Positions 8,526 to 17,405 of a stretch of DNA of 64,000 bases are shown here, in pieces. Numbering within the stretch: the stretch's first letter is position 1; the number at the start of each line of letters is the position of its first letter. The stretch covers positions 1,924,895 through 1,988,894 of the forward strand of contig CP051231.1 of the NCBI GenBank assembly GCA_017792405.1, written 5' to 3'. Made by a program: the position numbers and the translations under genes. Below the pieces are notes generated by a model. It was not told the DNA's origin. It made no database searches and was given only the letters and a program-made list of their open reading frames with translations. The stretch is from Oceanicola sp. GTDB taxonomy: Bacteria; Pseudomonadota; Alphaproteobacteria; Rhodobacterales; Rhodobacteraceae.

Positions 8526-9785
8526 CTAGCCGTGCTGCAGCATCTGCATCAGCCGCGCTTTTTCACCGCCGCCATCCTCGCGCGAAAGCGCCTTTGCCAG
8601 CGCCTCCAACGAGGCGATGTTGTGGCCAGCACGAAAGCTGCTGACATGCGGCAGCATCGCCGCGATCCCCGCAGCTTTCGGGGCAAAGCCATCCCAGCGC
8701 AGCAAGGGGTTCACCCAAATGAGCCGTCGGGCGGAAAGGCCAAGCCGCTCCATCTCGCGGGCCAGATCCTCCGGCGCGCCCCGGTCGAGCCCGTCGGTGA
8801 TCAACAGCACCACCGCGCCCCGACTGAGCACCCTGCGCGACCAGTCGCGGTTGAATTCATGCAGGCAGGCGCCGATCCGGGTGCCGCCCTCCCAATCCTG
8901 CGCCTCGGCCCCTGCAGCGGCGAGCGCGGCATCCACATCGCGCGTCGCCAGATGCCGGGTGATGTTCGTCAGCCGGGTGCCAAAGGTGAACCCATGCACC
9001 CGCGCCCACCCCGCACCCTTCGCGTTGGCCGCAGCGTGAAGAAAATGCAAAACGAGCCGGCTGTATTGGCTCATGGAACCTGAGATATCGCAAAGCGCCA
9101 CGAGATCCGGCCAGCGCTGCGCCCGGTTCTTCGTGGCAAACTCATGCACCTCGCCGCCCCGCCGGAGTGCAGCCCGCATGGTCGCCCGCCAGTCCGCGAC
9201 ACGCCCCTGCGCATCCGCCCGCGTTCGGCGGCTCACCAACGGGCGCACGGGCAGTTCGATCCGGGCAATCACCCGCTTGGCCTCGGCCACCTCCGCCGTG
9301 CTCATCTGTTCGAAGTCCAGCGTCTTCAGCCGCTCCTCGCCAGAGGCCGTGGCCGAGGCATCGATCTCGATCTGATGTTCTTCGTCGCTCTCAGGGCTCT
9401 CGGGCGCCTCGCGCTCCACCCCGTCCAGCAGCGCCTCCGCCGCGCGCTTCTCGGCGGCCTGCGCTGCCTTCTCCTCCTGCACCCCACGCACTGAGGGGAG
9501 CATCAGGCTCATCATGTGCTCCATGTAACGCGGATCGCGCCAGTAGAGCCGGAAGATCTGCGCAAAAACCGCGCGCTGCTCAGGCCGGCTGACAAAGCAG
9601 GCCTGAAGCGCGTGGTAAAAATCCGCACGGCTGGTGAACCCCGCCGCCTCGACGGCCCGCACCGCATCAATCACCCTGCCGGGCCCAATCGGCAACCCGG
9701 CCTTGCGAAGCGCCCGCGCAAACCAGGTGATATTCTCCACCAGGCGCGGGTGCTCGGGGATATCAAGCGGCGCGAGCCCTTCCAC
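8526..9785 (-). CDS. coxE: VWA-domain protein, CoxE type
   Basis: The 419-residue protein has a helical N-terminal part (ENITWFARALRKAGLPIG, LQACFVSRPEQRAVFAQIF). Its C-terminal von Willebrand A domain has MIDAS motif CDISGSMSQYS (about residue 232-242), GGTRIGACLHEFNRD and VVLLITDGLDRG. This is the CoxE layout. With a MoxR-type ATPase (CoxD), CoxE proteins remodel the [CuSMoO2] site of CO dehydrogenase in Oligotropha. The start is GTG 9785, 3 nt after the TAA of the 146-aa gene, so the two are coupled. The CoxD-type gene is the first gene of the run. The assignment is to the family; the target enzyme is unknown here. Confidence 0.88.
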   Translation of the reverse strand: MEGLAPLDIPEHPRLVENITWFARALRKAGLPIGPGRVIDAVRAVEAAGFTSRADFYHALQACFVSRPEQRAVFAQIFRLYWRDPRYMEHMMSLMLPSVRGVQEEKAAQAAEKRAAEALLDGVEREAPESPESDEEHQIEIDASATASGEERLKTLDFEQMSTAEVAEAKRVIARIELPVRPLVSRRTRADAQGRVADWRATMRAALRRGGEVHEFATKNRAQRWPDLVALCDISGSMSQYSRLVLHFLHAAANAKGAGWARVHGFTFGTRLTNITRHLATRDVDAALAAAGAEAQDWEGGTRIGACLHEFNRDWSRRVLSRGAVVLLITDGLDRGAPEDLAREMERLGLSARRLIWVNPLLRWDGFAPKAAGIAAMLPHVSSFRAGHNIASLEALAKALSREDGGGEKARLMQMLQHG

Positions 9786-9788
9786 CGT

Positions 9789-10229
9789 TTACCAGCTCAG
9801 TGCCTGGGCGTAATTCATCCAGACATAGTAGTTTACGCGCATCAGCGAGCGGTTGTTCTCGGGGATCGCCTCGATCCGGGGCTGGCGCAGGTATTCCTCC
9901 TTCACCCGCACCGGGTCATTGCCGTATCCGGCCACGCCCAGCGCCAAAAAGCGGCGCCAGCGCGGCTCCAGCCCAAGGTCCACCGTGCGCGGCTCCTCGA
10001 CGCCGATCACAAGCAGCACACCGGTGATGGCCCCCGGCACAAGGCACTGGTCGCGGGATTCGGTCGGCGGATTGCGCAGCGTCTCCAGCACCCGGTCGCG
10101 GTGATACTCGTACCACTGCTGCCGCGCCTGATGCATGACGGCCCGGTTTACCTGCCCCTGCATGAAGCTGGCAAACATATCGACAGCCCCGCCGACCCCC
10201 TTGCCCAGCGCGTCGTTTTCCAAACCCAT
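9789..10229 (-). CDS. Conserved-looking protein of unknown function between coxD- and coxE-type genes
   Basis: This 146-residue soluble protein starts MGLENDALGKGVGGAVDMFA and is rich in aromatic and charged residues (QWYEYHRDRVLETLRNPPTE, NYYVWMNYAQAL). It has no signal peptide. A hydrophobic stretch (ITGVLLVIGVEEPRTVDLGL) looks like a core beta-alpha unit rather than a membrane helix. I do not recognise a family. Position, 3 nt before coxE and 68 nt after the MoxR-type ATPase, suggests it works with that AAA/VWA pair. Confidence 0.8.
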   Translation of the reverse strand: MGLENDALGKGVGGAVDMFASFMQGQVNRAVMHQARQQWYEYHRDRVLETLRNPPTESRDQCLVPGAITGVLLVIGVEEPRTVDLGLEPRWRRFLALGVAGYGNDPVRVKEEYLRQPRIEAIPENNRSLMRVNYYVWMNYAQALSW

Positions 10230-10297
10230 CTCACAATCCTTTCAATGACTTCCCTGCCTCGATACAGGCGGCAGATGACAAAGAAGTTTCACACTGC

Positions 10298-11206
10298 TCA
10301 GGCAGGAGCAAGCTCTGCCCGCACCTCGTCGAGGATACGCGAGGCCTCGCCGCCCTGGAGGCGTGCGATATCGTCCTGATACTTCAGGATCGCGCCGATG
10401 GTGTCGGCAATGGTCTCGGGGCTGATCGTCAAAACATCCAGCGCCAGCAGGCATTTCGCCCAGTCGATTGTCTCGGCCACGCCCGGTTTCTTGAACAGAT
10501 CTTCCGTCCGAAGTTTCTGCACGAAGGCCACGATCTCGCGGCTCAAGGCCTCTGCCGCCTGCGGCGCTCGCGCATGCAGGATCTCCAGCTCGCGGTCAAA
10601 GCTGGGGTAGTCGACCCAATGGTAAAGGCACCGGCGCTTCAGCGCGTCATGCACCTCTCGCGTTCGGTTGGAGGTCAGGATCACGATGGGCGGCTCCGGC
10701 GCGGCAATGGTCCCCAACTCGGGGATCGTCACCTGAAAATCGCTGAGCGCCTCCAAAAGGAACGCCTCGAACGGCTCATCAGTCCGGTCCAGCTCGTCGA
10801 TCAGCAGCACCGGCGCCCCGCCCGGCTGGGGGCGCATCGCCTCCAGCAGGGGCCGCGCGATCAGGTAGTCCTCGGTGAAAAGCTCACTCTTCAGCGCATC
10901 CCGATCCGCCCCGCCACTGGCCTCCGCCGTGCGGATGGCGATCATTTGCTCCGCGAAGTTCCACTCATAGACTGCGCTCGAGGCATCCAGCCCCTCGTAG
11001 CATTGCAGCCGGATCAACCGGCGGCCGAGCGCGGCGGCAATCGCCTTGGCGATCTCGGTCTTGCCAACGCCCGCCTCGCCTTCAAGGAACAGCGGCCGCC
11101 CCAGTTTGAGGCTCAAAAACACCACCGTCGCCAGCGCCCGCCCGCAGACATAGTCCTGCGCCGCCAGTGCCTGCTGCACCTCGTCGATCGAATTGAGTGA
11201 TGTCAT
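10298..11206 (-). CDS. coxD: MoxR-family AAA+ ATPase, CoxD type
   Basis: The 302-residue protein starts at ATG 11206 behind AGAGGAGGA. Walker A is GEAGVGKT (about 43-50), Walker B is VLLIDELDR, sensor 1 is IVILTSNRTREVHDALKRRC, and the C-terminal helical lid carries LFKKPGVAETIDWAKCLLAL. The EGEAGVGKTE and TSNRTRE wording is that of MoxR/CoxD ATPases, which act as chaperones with VWA partners. It opens a minus-strand run with an unknown gene and a CoxE-type VWA gene. CoxD in carboxidotrophs is needed to build the active-site copper-sulfur-molybdenum cluster. Here the substrate enzyme is outside the window or different. Confidence 0.9.
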   Translation of the reverse strand: MTSLNSIDEVQQALAAQDYVCGRALATVVFLSLKLGRPLFLEGEAGVGKTEIAKAIAAALGRRLIRLQCYEGLDASSAVYEWNFAEQMIAIRTAEASGGADRDALKSELFTEDYLIARPLLEAMRPQPGGAPVLLIDELDRTDEPFEAFLLEALSDFQVTIPELGTIAAPEPPIVILTSNRTREVHDALKRRCLYHWVDYPSFDRELEILHARAPQAAEALSREIVAFVQKLRTEDLFKKPGVAETIDWAKCLLALDVLTISPETIADTIGAILKYQDDIARLQGGEASRILDEVRAELAPA

Positions 11207-11305
11207 CCGGCCCGGTCCTCCTCTGCCGGACCATGCTGCATGGCCCATGCCCAGTTGCAAGGGCGACCAAAGCACCACGGTGTCGCGGCCTGGCTTGATC
11301 CCCAC

Positions 11306-11340
11306 AACAGAAAGGGCGCGCCCGGCAGAGCGCGCCCCTT
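11306..11340 (-). terminator. Hairpin terminator after lon
   Basis: Perfect 8-bp stem GGGCGCGC (11314-11321) and GCGCGCCC (11330-11337), 8-nt loop. On the minus strand it is followed by TTTCTGTT, a modest T-tract. It lies 24 nt beyond the lon stop. Confidence 0.7.
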
Positions 11341-11360
11341 GTTCTCAATGGCCTGACGGC

Positions 11361-13772
11361 TCAGTGCGCCACGGCACTCCCGCCTTCGCCACCTTTGGCG
11401 GCGGCAGCTGCGGCGGCGGCGGCCTCCTCGGCGGCTTCATCCCATTCAATCGCTTCGGGCTCACGCACTAGAGCGTGCTTCAGCACGTCGCGCACGTGGG
11501 TCACGGGGATGATCTCCAGCCCCTCCTTCACGTTGTCGGGGATGTCGCGCAGGTCCTTCTCGTTCTCTTCCGGAATGAGCACCGTCTTGATGCCGCCCCG
11601 GAGCGCTGCAAGGAGCTTCTCCTTCAGCCCGCCGATGGCGGTGGCATTGCCCCGCAGGGTGACCTCGCCGGTCATGGCGATATCCCTGCGCACCGGAATC
11701 TGGGTCAGCACCGAGACGATGGCGGTCACCATCGCGAGGCCGGCGGAAGGCCCGTCCTTCGGGGTCGCCCCGTCCGGCACGTGCACGTGAATGTCCCACC
11801 GCTCGAACTGCGGCGGCTTCACCCCGATCTGCGGGCTGATCGAGCGCACGTAGCTCGATGCGGCCTCGATCGACTCCTTCATCACGTCGCCCAGCTTGCC
11901 GGTGGTCTTCATCCGGCCCTTGCCGGGCAGCTTGAGGGCTTCGATCGAGAGCAGGTCACCCCCCACCGAGGTCCAGGCAAGACCCGTAACCACGCCAATC
12001 TGGTCTTCCATCTCTGCAAGACCGTACCGGTGCCGTTTGACGCCGAGATAATCCTCGAGGTCCTTGATGCCGATCTCCACCTTCTCGTCCTTCTTCCGAA
12101 CGATCCGGGTCACGGCCTTGCGCGCCAGCTTCGCCAGCTCGCGCTCGAGGTTCCGCACGCCCGCCTCGCGGGTGTAGCGGCGGATGATCTCGGTCAGCGC
12201 CTCATCGTCGAGCGAGAACTCGGCCTTCTTCAGCCCGTGGTTCTTCTTCTGCTTCTCGATCAGGTGCTGCTTGGCGATCTCGCGTTTCTCGTCTTCGGTG
12301 TAGCCGGCAAGGCTGATGATCTCCATCCGGTCCAGCAGCGGCCCCGGCATGTTGTAGGAGTTCGCCGTGGTCAGGAACATCACGTTGCTGAGGTCGTATT
12401 CCACCTCGAGATAGTGGTCCACGAAGGTGCCGTTCTGCTCAGGGTCGAGCACTTCGAGCATCGCCGACGCCGGATCACCGCGGAAGTCCTGCCCCATCTT
12501 GTCGATTTCATCGAGCAGGATGAGCGGGTTGGTGGTCTTAGCCTTCTTCAGCGCCTGAATGATCTTGCCGGGCATTGAGCCGATGTAGGTCCGGCGGTGG
12601 CCGCGGATCTCGGACTCGTCGCGAACGCCACCCAGCGAGATGCGGATAAACTCACGCCCCGTGGCCTTTGCCACAGACTTGCCGAGCGACGTTTTACCCA
12701 CGCCGGGAGGGCCGACGAGGCAGAGGATCGGCCCCTTCAGCTTCTTCGAGCGCTGCTGAACGGCAAGGTATTCGACGATACGCTCCTTCACCTTCTCCAG
12801 CCCGTAGTGATCCTCGTCGAGGATCTTCTCGGCGCGGCCAAGGTCTTTCTTCACGCGGCTCTTCACACCCCACGGAATGCTCAGCATCCAGTCGAGGTAG
12901 TTGCGCACCACGGTTGCCTCGGCGCTCATCGGGCTCATGTTCTTGAGCTTCTTGATCTCGGCGTCGGCCTTTTCGCGGGCTTCCTTGCTGAGCTTGGTCT
13001 CGGCGACCTTCGCCTCCAGCTCGGCCACCTCGTTCTGGCCTTCCTCGCCGTCGCCCAGCTCCTTCTGAATGGCCTTCATCTGCTCATTCAGATAGTACTC
13101 GCGCTGGGTGCGCTCCATCTGGCTCTTCACCCGGGTCTTGATCTTCTTCTCGACCTGCAGAACGCTCATCTCGCCCTGCATCAGGCCATACACCTTCTCC
13201 AGACGCTCGGCCACGTTGAGGGTCTCCAGCAGCTCCTGCTTCTGGTCCACCTCCACGCCCAGATGGCCGCTCACGAGGTCGGCGAGCTTGTCGGCTGCCT
13301 CTGCCTCGGCCACGGCAGCCAGCGCCTCCTCGGGGATGTTCTTCTTCACCTTCGCATAGCGCTCGAACTCCTCGGCCACGGAGCCGGTGAGCGCGCGCAC
13401 GGTCTCTTCATCGCCCGGCATCTCGGTAAGCAGGGCGGCGGAAGCCTCGAAGTATTCGTCGTTTTCCAGATATTCCTCGATCCGCACCCGCTTGCGGCCC
13501 TCGACCAGCACCTTCACGGTGCCATCGGGCAGCTTCAGCAGTTGCAGAACGTTCGCCAGCACCCCGGCCTTGTAGATGCCATCGGTGGTGGGTTCGTCCA
13601 CGCTGGGGTCGATCTGGGAGGCCAGCAGGATCTGCTTGTCATCCCCCATCACCTCTTCCAGCGCCCGCACCGACTTTTCCCGCCCCACGAAGAGCGGGAC
13701 GATCATGTGCGGAAACACCACGATGTCGCGCAGCGGCAGCACAGGGTAGGATTGGCTCAATTGCTCGTGCAT
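11361..13772 (-). CDS. lon: ATP-dependent protease Lon
   Basis: At 803 residues it has full Lon architecture. The N-terminal substrate-recognition domain begins [20 protein letters not shown] and is followed by a coiled-coil region. The AAA+ module has Walker [14 protein letters not shown] (about 352-364) and Walker [10 protein letters not shown]. The C-terminal serine protease domain has catalytic Ser in [10 protein letters not shown] (about residue 678) and the partner Lys in [15 protein letters not shown]. The C-terminus carries an unusual Ala-run tail ([18 protein letters not shown]). AAGGA precedes ATG 13772. Lon degrades misfolded and regulatory proteins in the cytosol. A match to a heat-shock promoter lies about 90-120 nt upstream, and a hairpin terminator follows, so it is probably a single-gene unit. 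Confidence 0.98.
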   Translation of the reverse strand: MHEQLSQSYPVLPLRDIVVFPHMIVPLFVGREKSVRALEEVMGDDKQILLASQIDPSVDEPTTDGIYKAGVLANVLQLLKLPDGTVKVLVEGRKRVRIEEYLENDEYFEASAALLTEMPGDEETVRALTGSVAEEFERYAKVKKNIPEEALAAVAEAEAADKLADLVSGHLGVEVDQKQELLETLNVAERLEKVYGLMQGEMSVLQVEKKIKTRVKSQMERTQREYYLNEQMKAIQKELGDGEEGQNEVAELEAKVAETKLSKEAREKADAEIKKLKNMSPMSAEATVVRNYLDWMLSIPWGVKSRVKKDLGRAEKILDEDHYGLEKVKERIVEYLAVQQRSKKLKGPILCLVGPPGVGKTSLGKSVAKATGREFIRISLGGVRDESEIRGHRRTYIGSMPGKIIQALKKAKTTNPLILLDEIDKMGQDFRGDPASAMLEVLDPEQNGTFVDHYLEVEYDLSNVMFLTTANSYNMPGPLLDRMEIISLAGYTEDEKREIAKQHLIEKQKKNHGLKKAEFSLDDEALTEIIRRYTREAGVRNLERELAKLARKAVTRIVRKKDEKVEIGIKDLEDYLGVKRHRYGLAEMEDQIGVVTGLAWTSVGGDLLSIEALKLPGKGRMKTTGKLGDVMKESIEAASSYVRSISPQIGVKPPQFERWDIHVHVPDGATPKDGPSAGLAMVTAIVSVLTQIPVRRDIAMTGEVTLRGNATAIGGLKEKLLAALRGGIKTVLIPEENEKDLRDIPDNVKEGLEIIPVTHVRDVLKHALVREPEAIEWDEAAEEAAAAAAAAAKGGEGGSAVAH

Positions 13773-14104
13773 GTCAGTTCCTTGTTATTGGCAAGGAGGC
13801 ACCGGCCCCAGCCTGTTTTCAGGCGTATCGCGGCAGCCACGGCCCCCTCCGGTATGCTCCATCAATTGGGGCCTTCTGCCCGCAATTCAAGCGCACCCGT
13901 TCCAGCCCCTCCATCCTGCCCCCCACGGCCAGCAGGCACAAGCGCGGATCGTCCCGAATTTTACCCGTAGAATCGGCCCGAATTGCCTGTTTTCAGCACA
14001 TATATCGCCCAATCCCTTGGAATGACCGGATTTGTCATTGATCGAAGGGGCGGGCCTTCACATACTGTGCCCATATTGATCAAAAATTTGTTCGAGCCTT
14101 TGCC
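13773..14104. other. Divergent intergenic region between lon and the PAAR cassette (332 nt)
   Basis: No protein-coding frame is convincing here. The left part holds the lon ribosome binding site and the sigma-32-like promoter at 13863-13891. The right part, about 14020-14095, is clearly more AT-rich than the surroundings (ATTGATCAAAAATTTGTTCG) and probably holds the promoter of the PAAR gene, but no clean -35/-10 pair is visible. Confidence 0.5.
13863..13891 (-). promoter_or_regulatory. Sigma-32 (RpoH) type heat-shock promoter of lon
   Basis: On the minus strand CTTGAA (13891-13886), a 14-nt spacer and CCCCAATTG (13871-13863) match the heat-shock pattern CTTGAA - spacer - CCCCATNT, with one or two differences in the -10. 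It lies about 90 nt before the lon ATG, and lon is a classical RpoH target. Confidence 0.6.
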
Positions 14105-15184
14105 ATGATGAACATGCCCGCGGCCCGCGTGACCGACATCCATTCCTGCGCGATGTGCCCTTCCGGCCCCATTCTGCCCCCCGCCGGGCTCACCGTTCTT
14201 GTCGGCAACCTGCCCCAGGCCCGCATGACCGACATTTGCGTGTGCATCCCTCCGCCCCCCTTTGGCCCCGGCGACGTGATCCTCACGGGCTCGCCCACCG
14301 TTCTGGTGCAGGGCCTGCCCGCCTCCCGCATGACCGACCTGACCGTGAAGGGCGGCGTCATCACCACCGGCCTGCCCACCGTGCTCATCGGCATGGTCGG
14401 CATCTCCATCCCCGACCTCGCCGCCGGCTTCGGTGCCTTCATGCTCCAGCTGGTCATCGACTTCGCCCATACGGTGTGGGACGGCGTGACCCAAGGCTTC
14501 GACGCGGGCCTGATCAACAACGACTGGTGCAAGTTCCTCGCTATCAAATGGACGCCGGGCGCCAAGAGCGAAGGCTGGCTCGGCTCCTTCACCGGCAAGG
14601 TCGAGTTCCGTCTCTTCGAGCTGAACGGCGTCGGCACAATCAACCTGCCTGTCATCGGCCAGGTCGGCGGCGCCGGGCAGCTGCAGTACTGGGCGGTCGA
14701 TCTCGGCCTCTCCGGCGGGCTCGTCCACGGCGTCGACGCTCATGGCCAGGCCAAGTTCGTCGGCCTCGGCGGCAAAGGCTCGGTCTTTGCCGGTGATCCC
14801 AACAACCCTTACGTCGAGATCGGCGCAGGCGGCGCGATTGCCCAAGCCGAGGCCGCAGGCGACGTTGCGGTCGGCGAAGGCGGCGATGTCACCGGTCTGC
14901 AACTGCGCGGCAAAGCCTCTGCCGAGGGCGCGGCCGCAGAGGTCTTCGGCGAGTTGAACTCCCCGCCCGATCAGTACGGCAACACAAGCAGCCTGCGCGG
15001 CAAAGCCGGCGGTGGTGCCTTCTCCGGCGGCGGCGAACTCGGCGGCTGGGGCGTGCAAGACAAGACCACCGGGCGCAACCACATGGGCGGTGTCGGCGAG
15101 GTCCATGCTGGCGCGGGTGTCGAAGGCGGGCTCGATTTCAGCTACGGGCCACCCTACACCAGCCGCGAAGGCCGCAAACTCTGA
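14105..15184 (+). CDS. PAAR-motif spike protein with a Gly-rich C-terminal extension; putative secretion-system cargo
   Basis: The first 95 residues carry tandem PAAR-type repeats: AARVTDIHSC, TVLVGNLPQARMTDICVC, TVLVQGLPASRMTDL and TVLIG. PAAR domains form the sharp tip on VgrG spikes of type VI secretion and related contractile systems. A short hydrophobic segment (MVGISIPDLAAGFGAFMLQL) follows. The last 220 residues are a Gly/Ala-rich beta-type region (GGKGSVFAGDPNNPYVEIGA, GGAFSGGGELGGWGV) with no toxin motif I can name. CxxC-like pairs (CAMC, CVC) lie in the PAAR part. The gene is first in a co-oriented set with a DcrB/DUF1795-like gene (14 nt downstream) and two membrane proteins. No VgrG, Hcp or Tss gene is in the window. 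Confidence 0.82.
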   Translation: MMNMPAARVTDIHSCAMCPSGPILPPAGLTVLVGNLPQARMTDICVCIPPPPFGPGDVILTGSPTVLVQGLPASRMTDLTVKGGVITTGLPTVLIGMVGISIPDLAAGFGAFMLQLVIDFAHTVWDGVTQGFDAGLINNDWCKFLAIKWTPGAKSEGWLGSFTGKVEFRLFELNGVGTINLPVIGQVGGAGQLQYWAVDLGLSGGLVHGVDAHGQAKFVGLGGKGSVFAGDPNNPYVEIGAGGAIAQAEAAGDVAVGEGGDVTGLQLRGKASAEGAAAEVFGELNSPPDQYGNTSSLRGKAGGGAFSGGGELGGWGVQDKTTGRNHMGGVGEVHAGAGVEGGLDFSYGPPYTSREGRKL

Positions 15185-15198
15185 TCGGAGCCGCCCCT

Positions 15199-16230
15199 GT
15201 GTCGCAAGCCCCCTCCCCCAAGCTCCTCGAGGCCCCGACCTTCTCGGCCGAGCAGCTCTCGGACACGCTCGGGGCAGCCCGCAGCCACTCCAACGCCGGG
15301 CCGCTCTTCGATTTCACGCTCAAGCTGCCCCGTGGCTGGTGGGTGTCATTCTACCCCGATGCCGTGCCGCAGGCCGGGGCGCAGCCCGAGTTGCTGTTCC
15401 ACGCCAGCCCAGAGCACACACGTGATGTCGAGATTCGCATCTGGGCCACGGTGCTGACGCGTGAGATCAACCCGGTCGACTGGCTCGACCAATGGCTCGA
15501 CTTCACCGAACACGGCATCATCGACGCCAAGAACTTCGATACCGACTATGGCGTGCTCGCCGATGTGCTCACCCACCGGCTCGACAAATCCGTTCCCGGC
15601 ACCCGCCGCTCGTTGACCATCAAGGACGGCAACCGCCTCTTCCTGATCGAGGCCAAGGCCCGGCGCGACGATGAAAACCTCATCACGCTGATGCAAAACG
15701 CCTTCCTCGTCGCCGCCTCCAGCTTCGAGCTGGCCCACCCCACCCGCGACCGCTTCGCCGAACCCTTCGACGATGTCACCACAGAGGGCGCCCTGCCCCT
15801 CACCCTGCTCGCCCCCGAGAGCTGGCAGATGTCCCCGCAGCAAAAGGCCCCGCCCGATGGCGCAGCAATCACGTGGGACAACAACGGCTTCGGTACCCTC
15901 ATGCTCTCCACCATGCCGGGCTGCGACAACTCCGAAATGCTTGAGGAGGTGCTGCTCGGCACGCTGGAGGCCAACGGAGTCAAGATCCCCGAGCCGGACG
16001 AGAGCACCCTCCTCGTGCCCAGCGCTTTCATGAACATCCTCGCCCGCTCCGACCGCGCCCTGCGCGGTGGCGAGGTCGAGATGATCGTGATGACAGCCCG
16101 CGCCGAAACGCCCGAGGTCTCCGCCTGCCTCGCGCTCCTCAGCCCCTCCGAGCAGAGCAACCGCGACGCGATGGCCGTCAACCGCCGCGCCTTTCAGGTC
16201 ATGCTGCAGAGCCTGCGCCCCGCCGGGTAA
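15199..16230 (+). CDS. DcrB/DUF1795-like protein, apparently two tandem copies; putative effector adaptor
   Basis: GTG 15199 follows CGGAG at 8 nt and lies 14 nt after the PAAR gene, so the genes are coupled. The 343-residue product is soluble. Two halves share a pattern. Residues about 35-170 run FDFTLKLPRGWWVSF ... WLDQWLDFTEHGI ... LFLIEAKARRDDENL. Residues about 195-343 run LPLTLLAPESWQMSP ... MLEEVLLGTLEANGV ... MIVMTARAETPE. The beta-strand / W / long helix / beta-hairpin / helix order recalls DcrB/DUF1795, the family of Eag chaperones that load PAAR-bearing type VI effectors. The family assignment and the duplication are by eye. An adaptor role is inferred from its position beside PAAR. 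Confidence 0.65.
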   Translation: MSQAPSPKLLEAPTFSAEQLSDTLGAARSHSNAGPLFDFTLKLPRGWWVSFYPDAVPQAGAQPELLFHASPEHTRDVEIRIWATVLTREINPVDWLDQWLDFTEHGIIDAKNFDTDYGVLADVLTHRLDKSVPGTRRSLTIKDGNRLFLIEAKARRDDENLITLMQNAFLVAASSFELAHPTRDRFAEPFDDVTTEGALPLTLLAPESWQMSPQQKAPPDGAAITWDNNGFGTLMLSTMPGCDNSEMLEEVLLGTLEANGVKIPEPDESTLLVPSAFMNILARSDRALRGGEVEMIVMTARAETPEVSACLALLSPSEQSNRDAMAVNRRAFQVMLQSLRPAG

Positions 16231-16394
16231 GCCTCCGCCCCAGTCCGCCCTATTCCTGCCGTCCAATGACCCGTGTGCGATGCGATTGTTTCCGCCTACG
16301 CGCCCTTTCACCACCAAATCCCACAGCTCCCGCCGTGTCTTCGCCGCAATTCCCGGCGAGTCTCGGGGCAACGAAATACGTGCGGGTTATATCA

Positions 16395-17405
16395 ATGCTC
16401 TCTGTCCTCTCGGCCCAACGCCGCCGGATCGCCTATTTTGCAGCCACGATGGCCATCGGCCTGCTGCTGATCGGCCTGCTCCCCGGGTTGCGCTGGTACA
16501 CCAAGGCCGTCTCCTTCCTCTTCGCCCCCTTCGTTATGGCGGGCATCGCCGCCGCCGTGCTGGCCTACGTCCCCGCCAAGCGCGGCTGGCTCGAATGCAT
16601 CGGCACCGGCGTCCTGCTGGGCGGTATCCTCGGCGCCCTCACCCGGTATGACGGGCTGATCGGCCTGCCGCTCGCCATCCTCATTTCCGCCGGTCTGGTC
16701 ATGGCCCTGCACGAAGCTTGGGCCGACAAGATCCCACTCAAGCTCAACTTCGCCACCGCCGCCTCCGGCCATGTCCGCGCCGACGGCGCCGAGATCTGGT
16801 CTGCCCTCGTGCCCGGCGCTGGCGACCGGCTGGTGTCGGAGCGCCTGATCGACCTCGAAGCCTGCCCCGACGACCCCGAGCGCAACACCTTCTACTGCGC
16901 CCTCATGGCCTGCGGCGAGTTGGCCGAAGAGGCCACGCTGACCCTACTGGAGCGCGATAGCTCCGGCGTGGCCCGCATTCACATCGAAGGCGAGGATGCG
17001 GCGCACGTCATGTCCTCCGGCATCCTGACCGTGAAGATCACCGAGATGGACCCCGACAGCACCCATGTCGACCTGCATGAAACCCGCGAGGGCATGCTCG
17101 CCGGCGAGGTGATCGAACGCTGGTTCGATGATGTGCTGGGCGGCGAGTTGCGCCACCTTCAGGCGCATTTCCTCGCCCTCAACCCGCCCGAACCCGCCGA
17201 GCGCGAGGCCGAAGCCGCCACCGCCCTCCCCGCCCCGGGGCAGCAGGCCGCCAGCCTTGAAGAGCTTCAGCCCGACGCCCGCAGCGCAGCCGCCTCCGGT
17301 GCCGCCGCCCAGTTGCGCGGCACGCCGCGCAACATGAAGAACCTCGCCAAGCTGCCCGAAGATCACCTCACACTGGAGGCGGTGAGAAAGGCTGTCGGCG
17401 AGTGA
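16395..17405 (+). CDS. Membrane protein with large C-terminal soluble domain, third gene of the PAAR cassette
   Basis: ATG 16395 (MLSVLSAQRRRIAYFAATMA) was chosen because it leads straight into the first membrane helix; the ribosome binding site is weak. Four hydrophobic helices fill about 14-110 (IGLLLIGLLPGL, AVSFLFAPFVMAGIAAAVLA, GTGVLLGGILGAL, IGLPLAILISAGLVMAL). Residues about 120-280 form a soluble domain (LNFATAASGHVRADGAEIWS, IWSALVPGAGDRLVSERLID), and an Ala-rich tail ends the 336-residue protein. No family is recognised. It overlaps the next gene by 4 nt (GTGA). A role in protecting against, or exporting, the PAAR protein is possible but unproven. Confidence 0.7.
   Translation: MLSVLSAQRRRIAYFAATMAIGLLLIGLLPGLRWYTKAVSFLFAPFVMAGIAAAVLAYVPAKRGWLECIGTGVLLGGILGALTRYDGLIGLPLAILISAGLVMALHEAWADKIPLKLNFATAASGHVRADGAEIWSALVPGAGDRLVSERLIDLEACPDDPERNTFYCALMACGELAEEATLTLLERDSSGVARIHIEGEDAAHVMSSGILTVKITEMDPDSTHVDLHETREGMLAGEVIERWFDDVLGGELRHLQAHFLALNPPEPAEREAEAATALPAPGQQAASLEELQPDARSAAASGAAAQLRGTPRNMKNLAKLPEDHLTLEAVRKAVGE

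Noticed and set aside
6555-9083. 842-codon plus-strand frame over the OmpA and VWA genes
   Set aside because: It is antisense to two well-supported genes and is His/Arg/Gly/Phe-biased, typical of a shadow of high-GC coding DNA.
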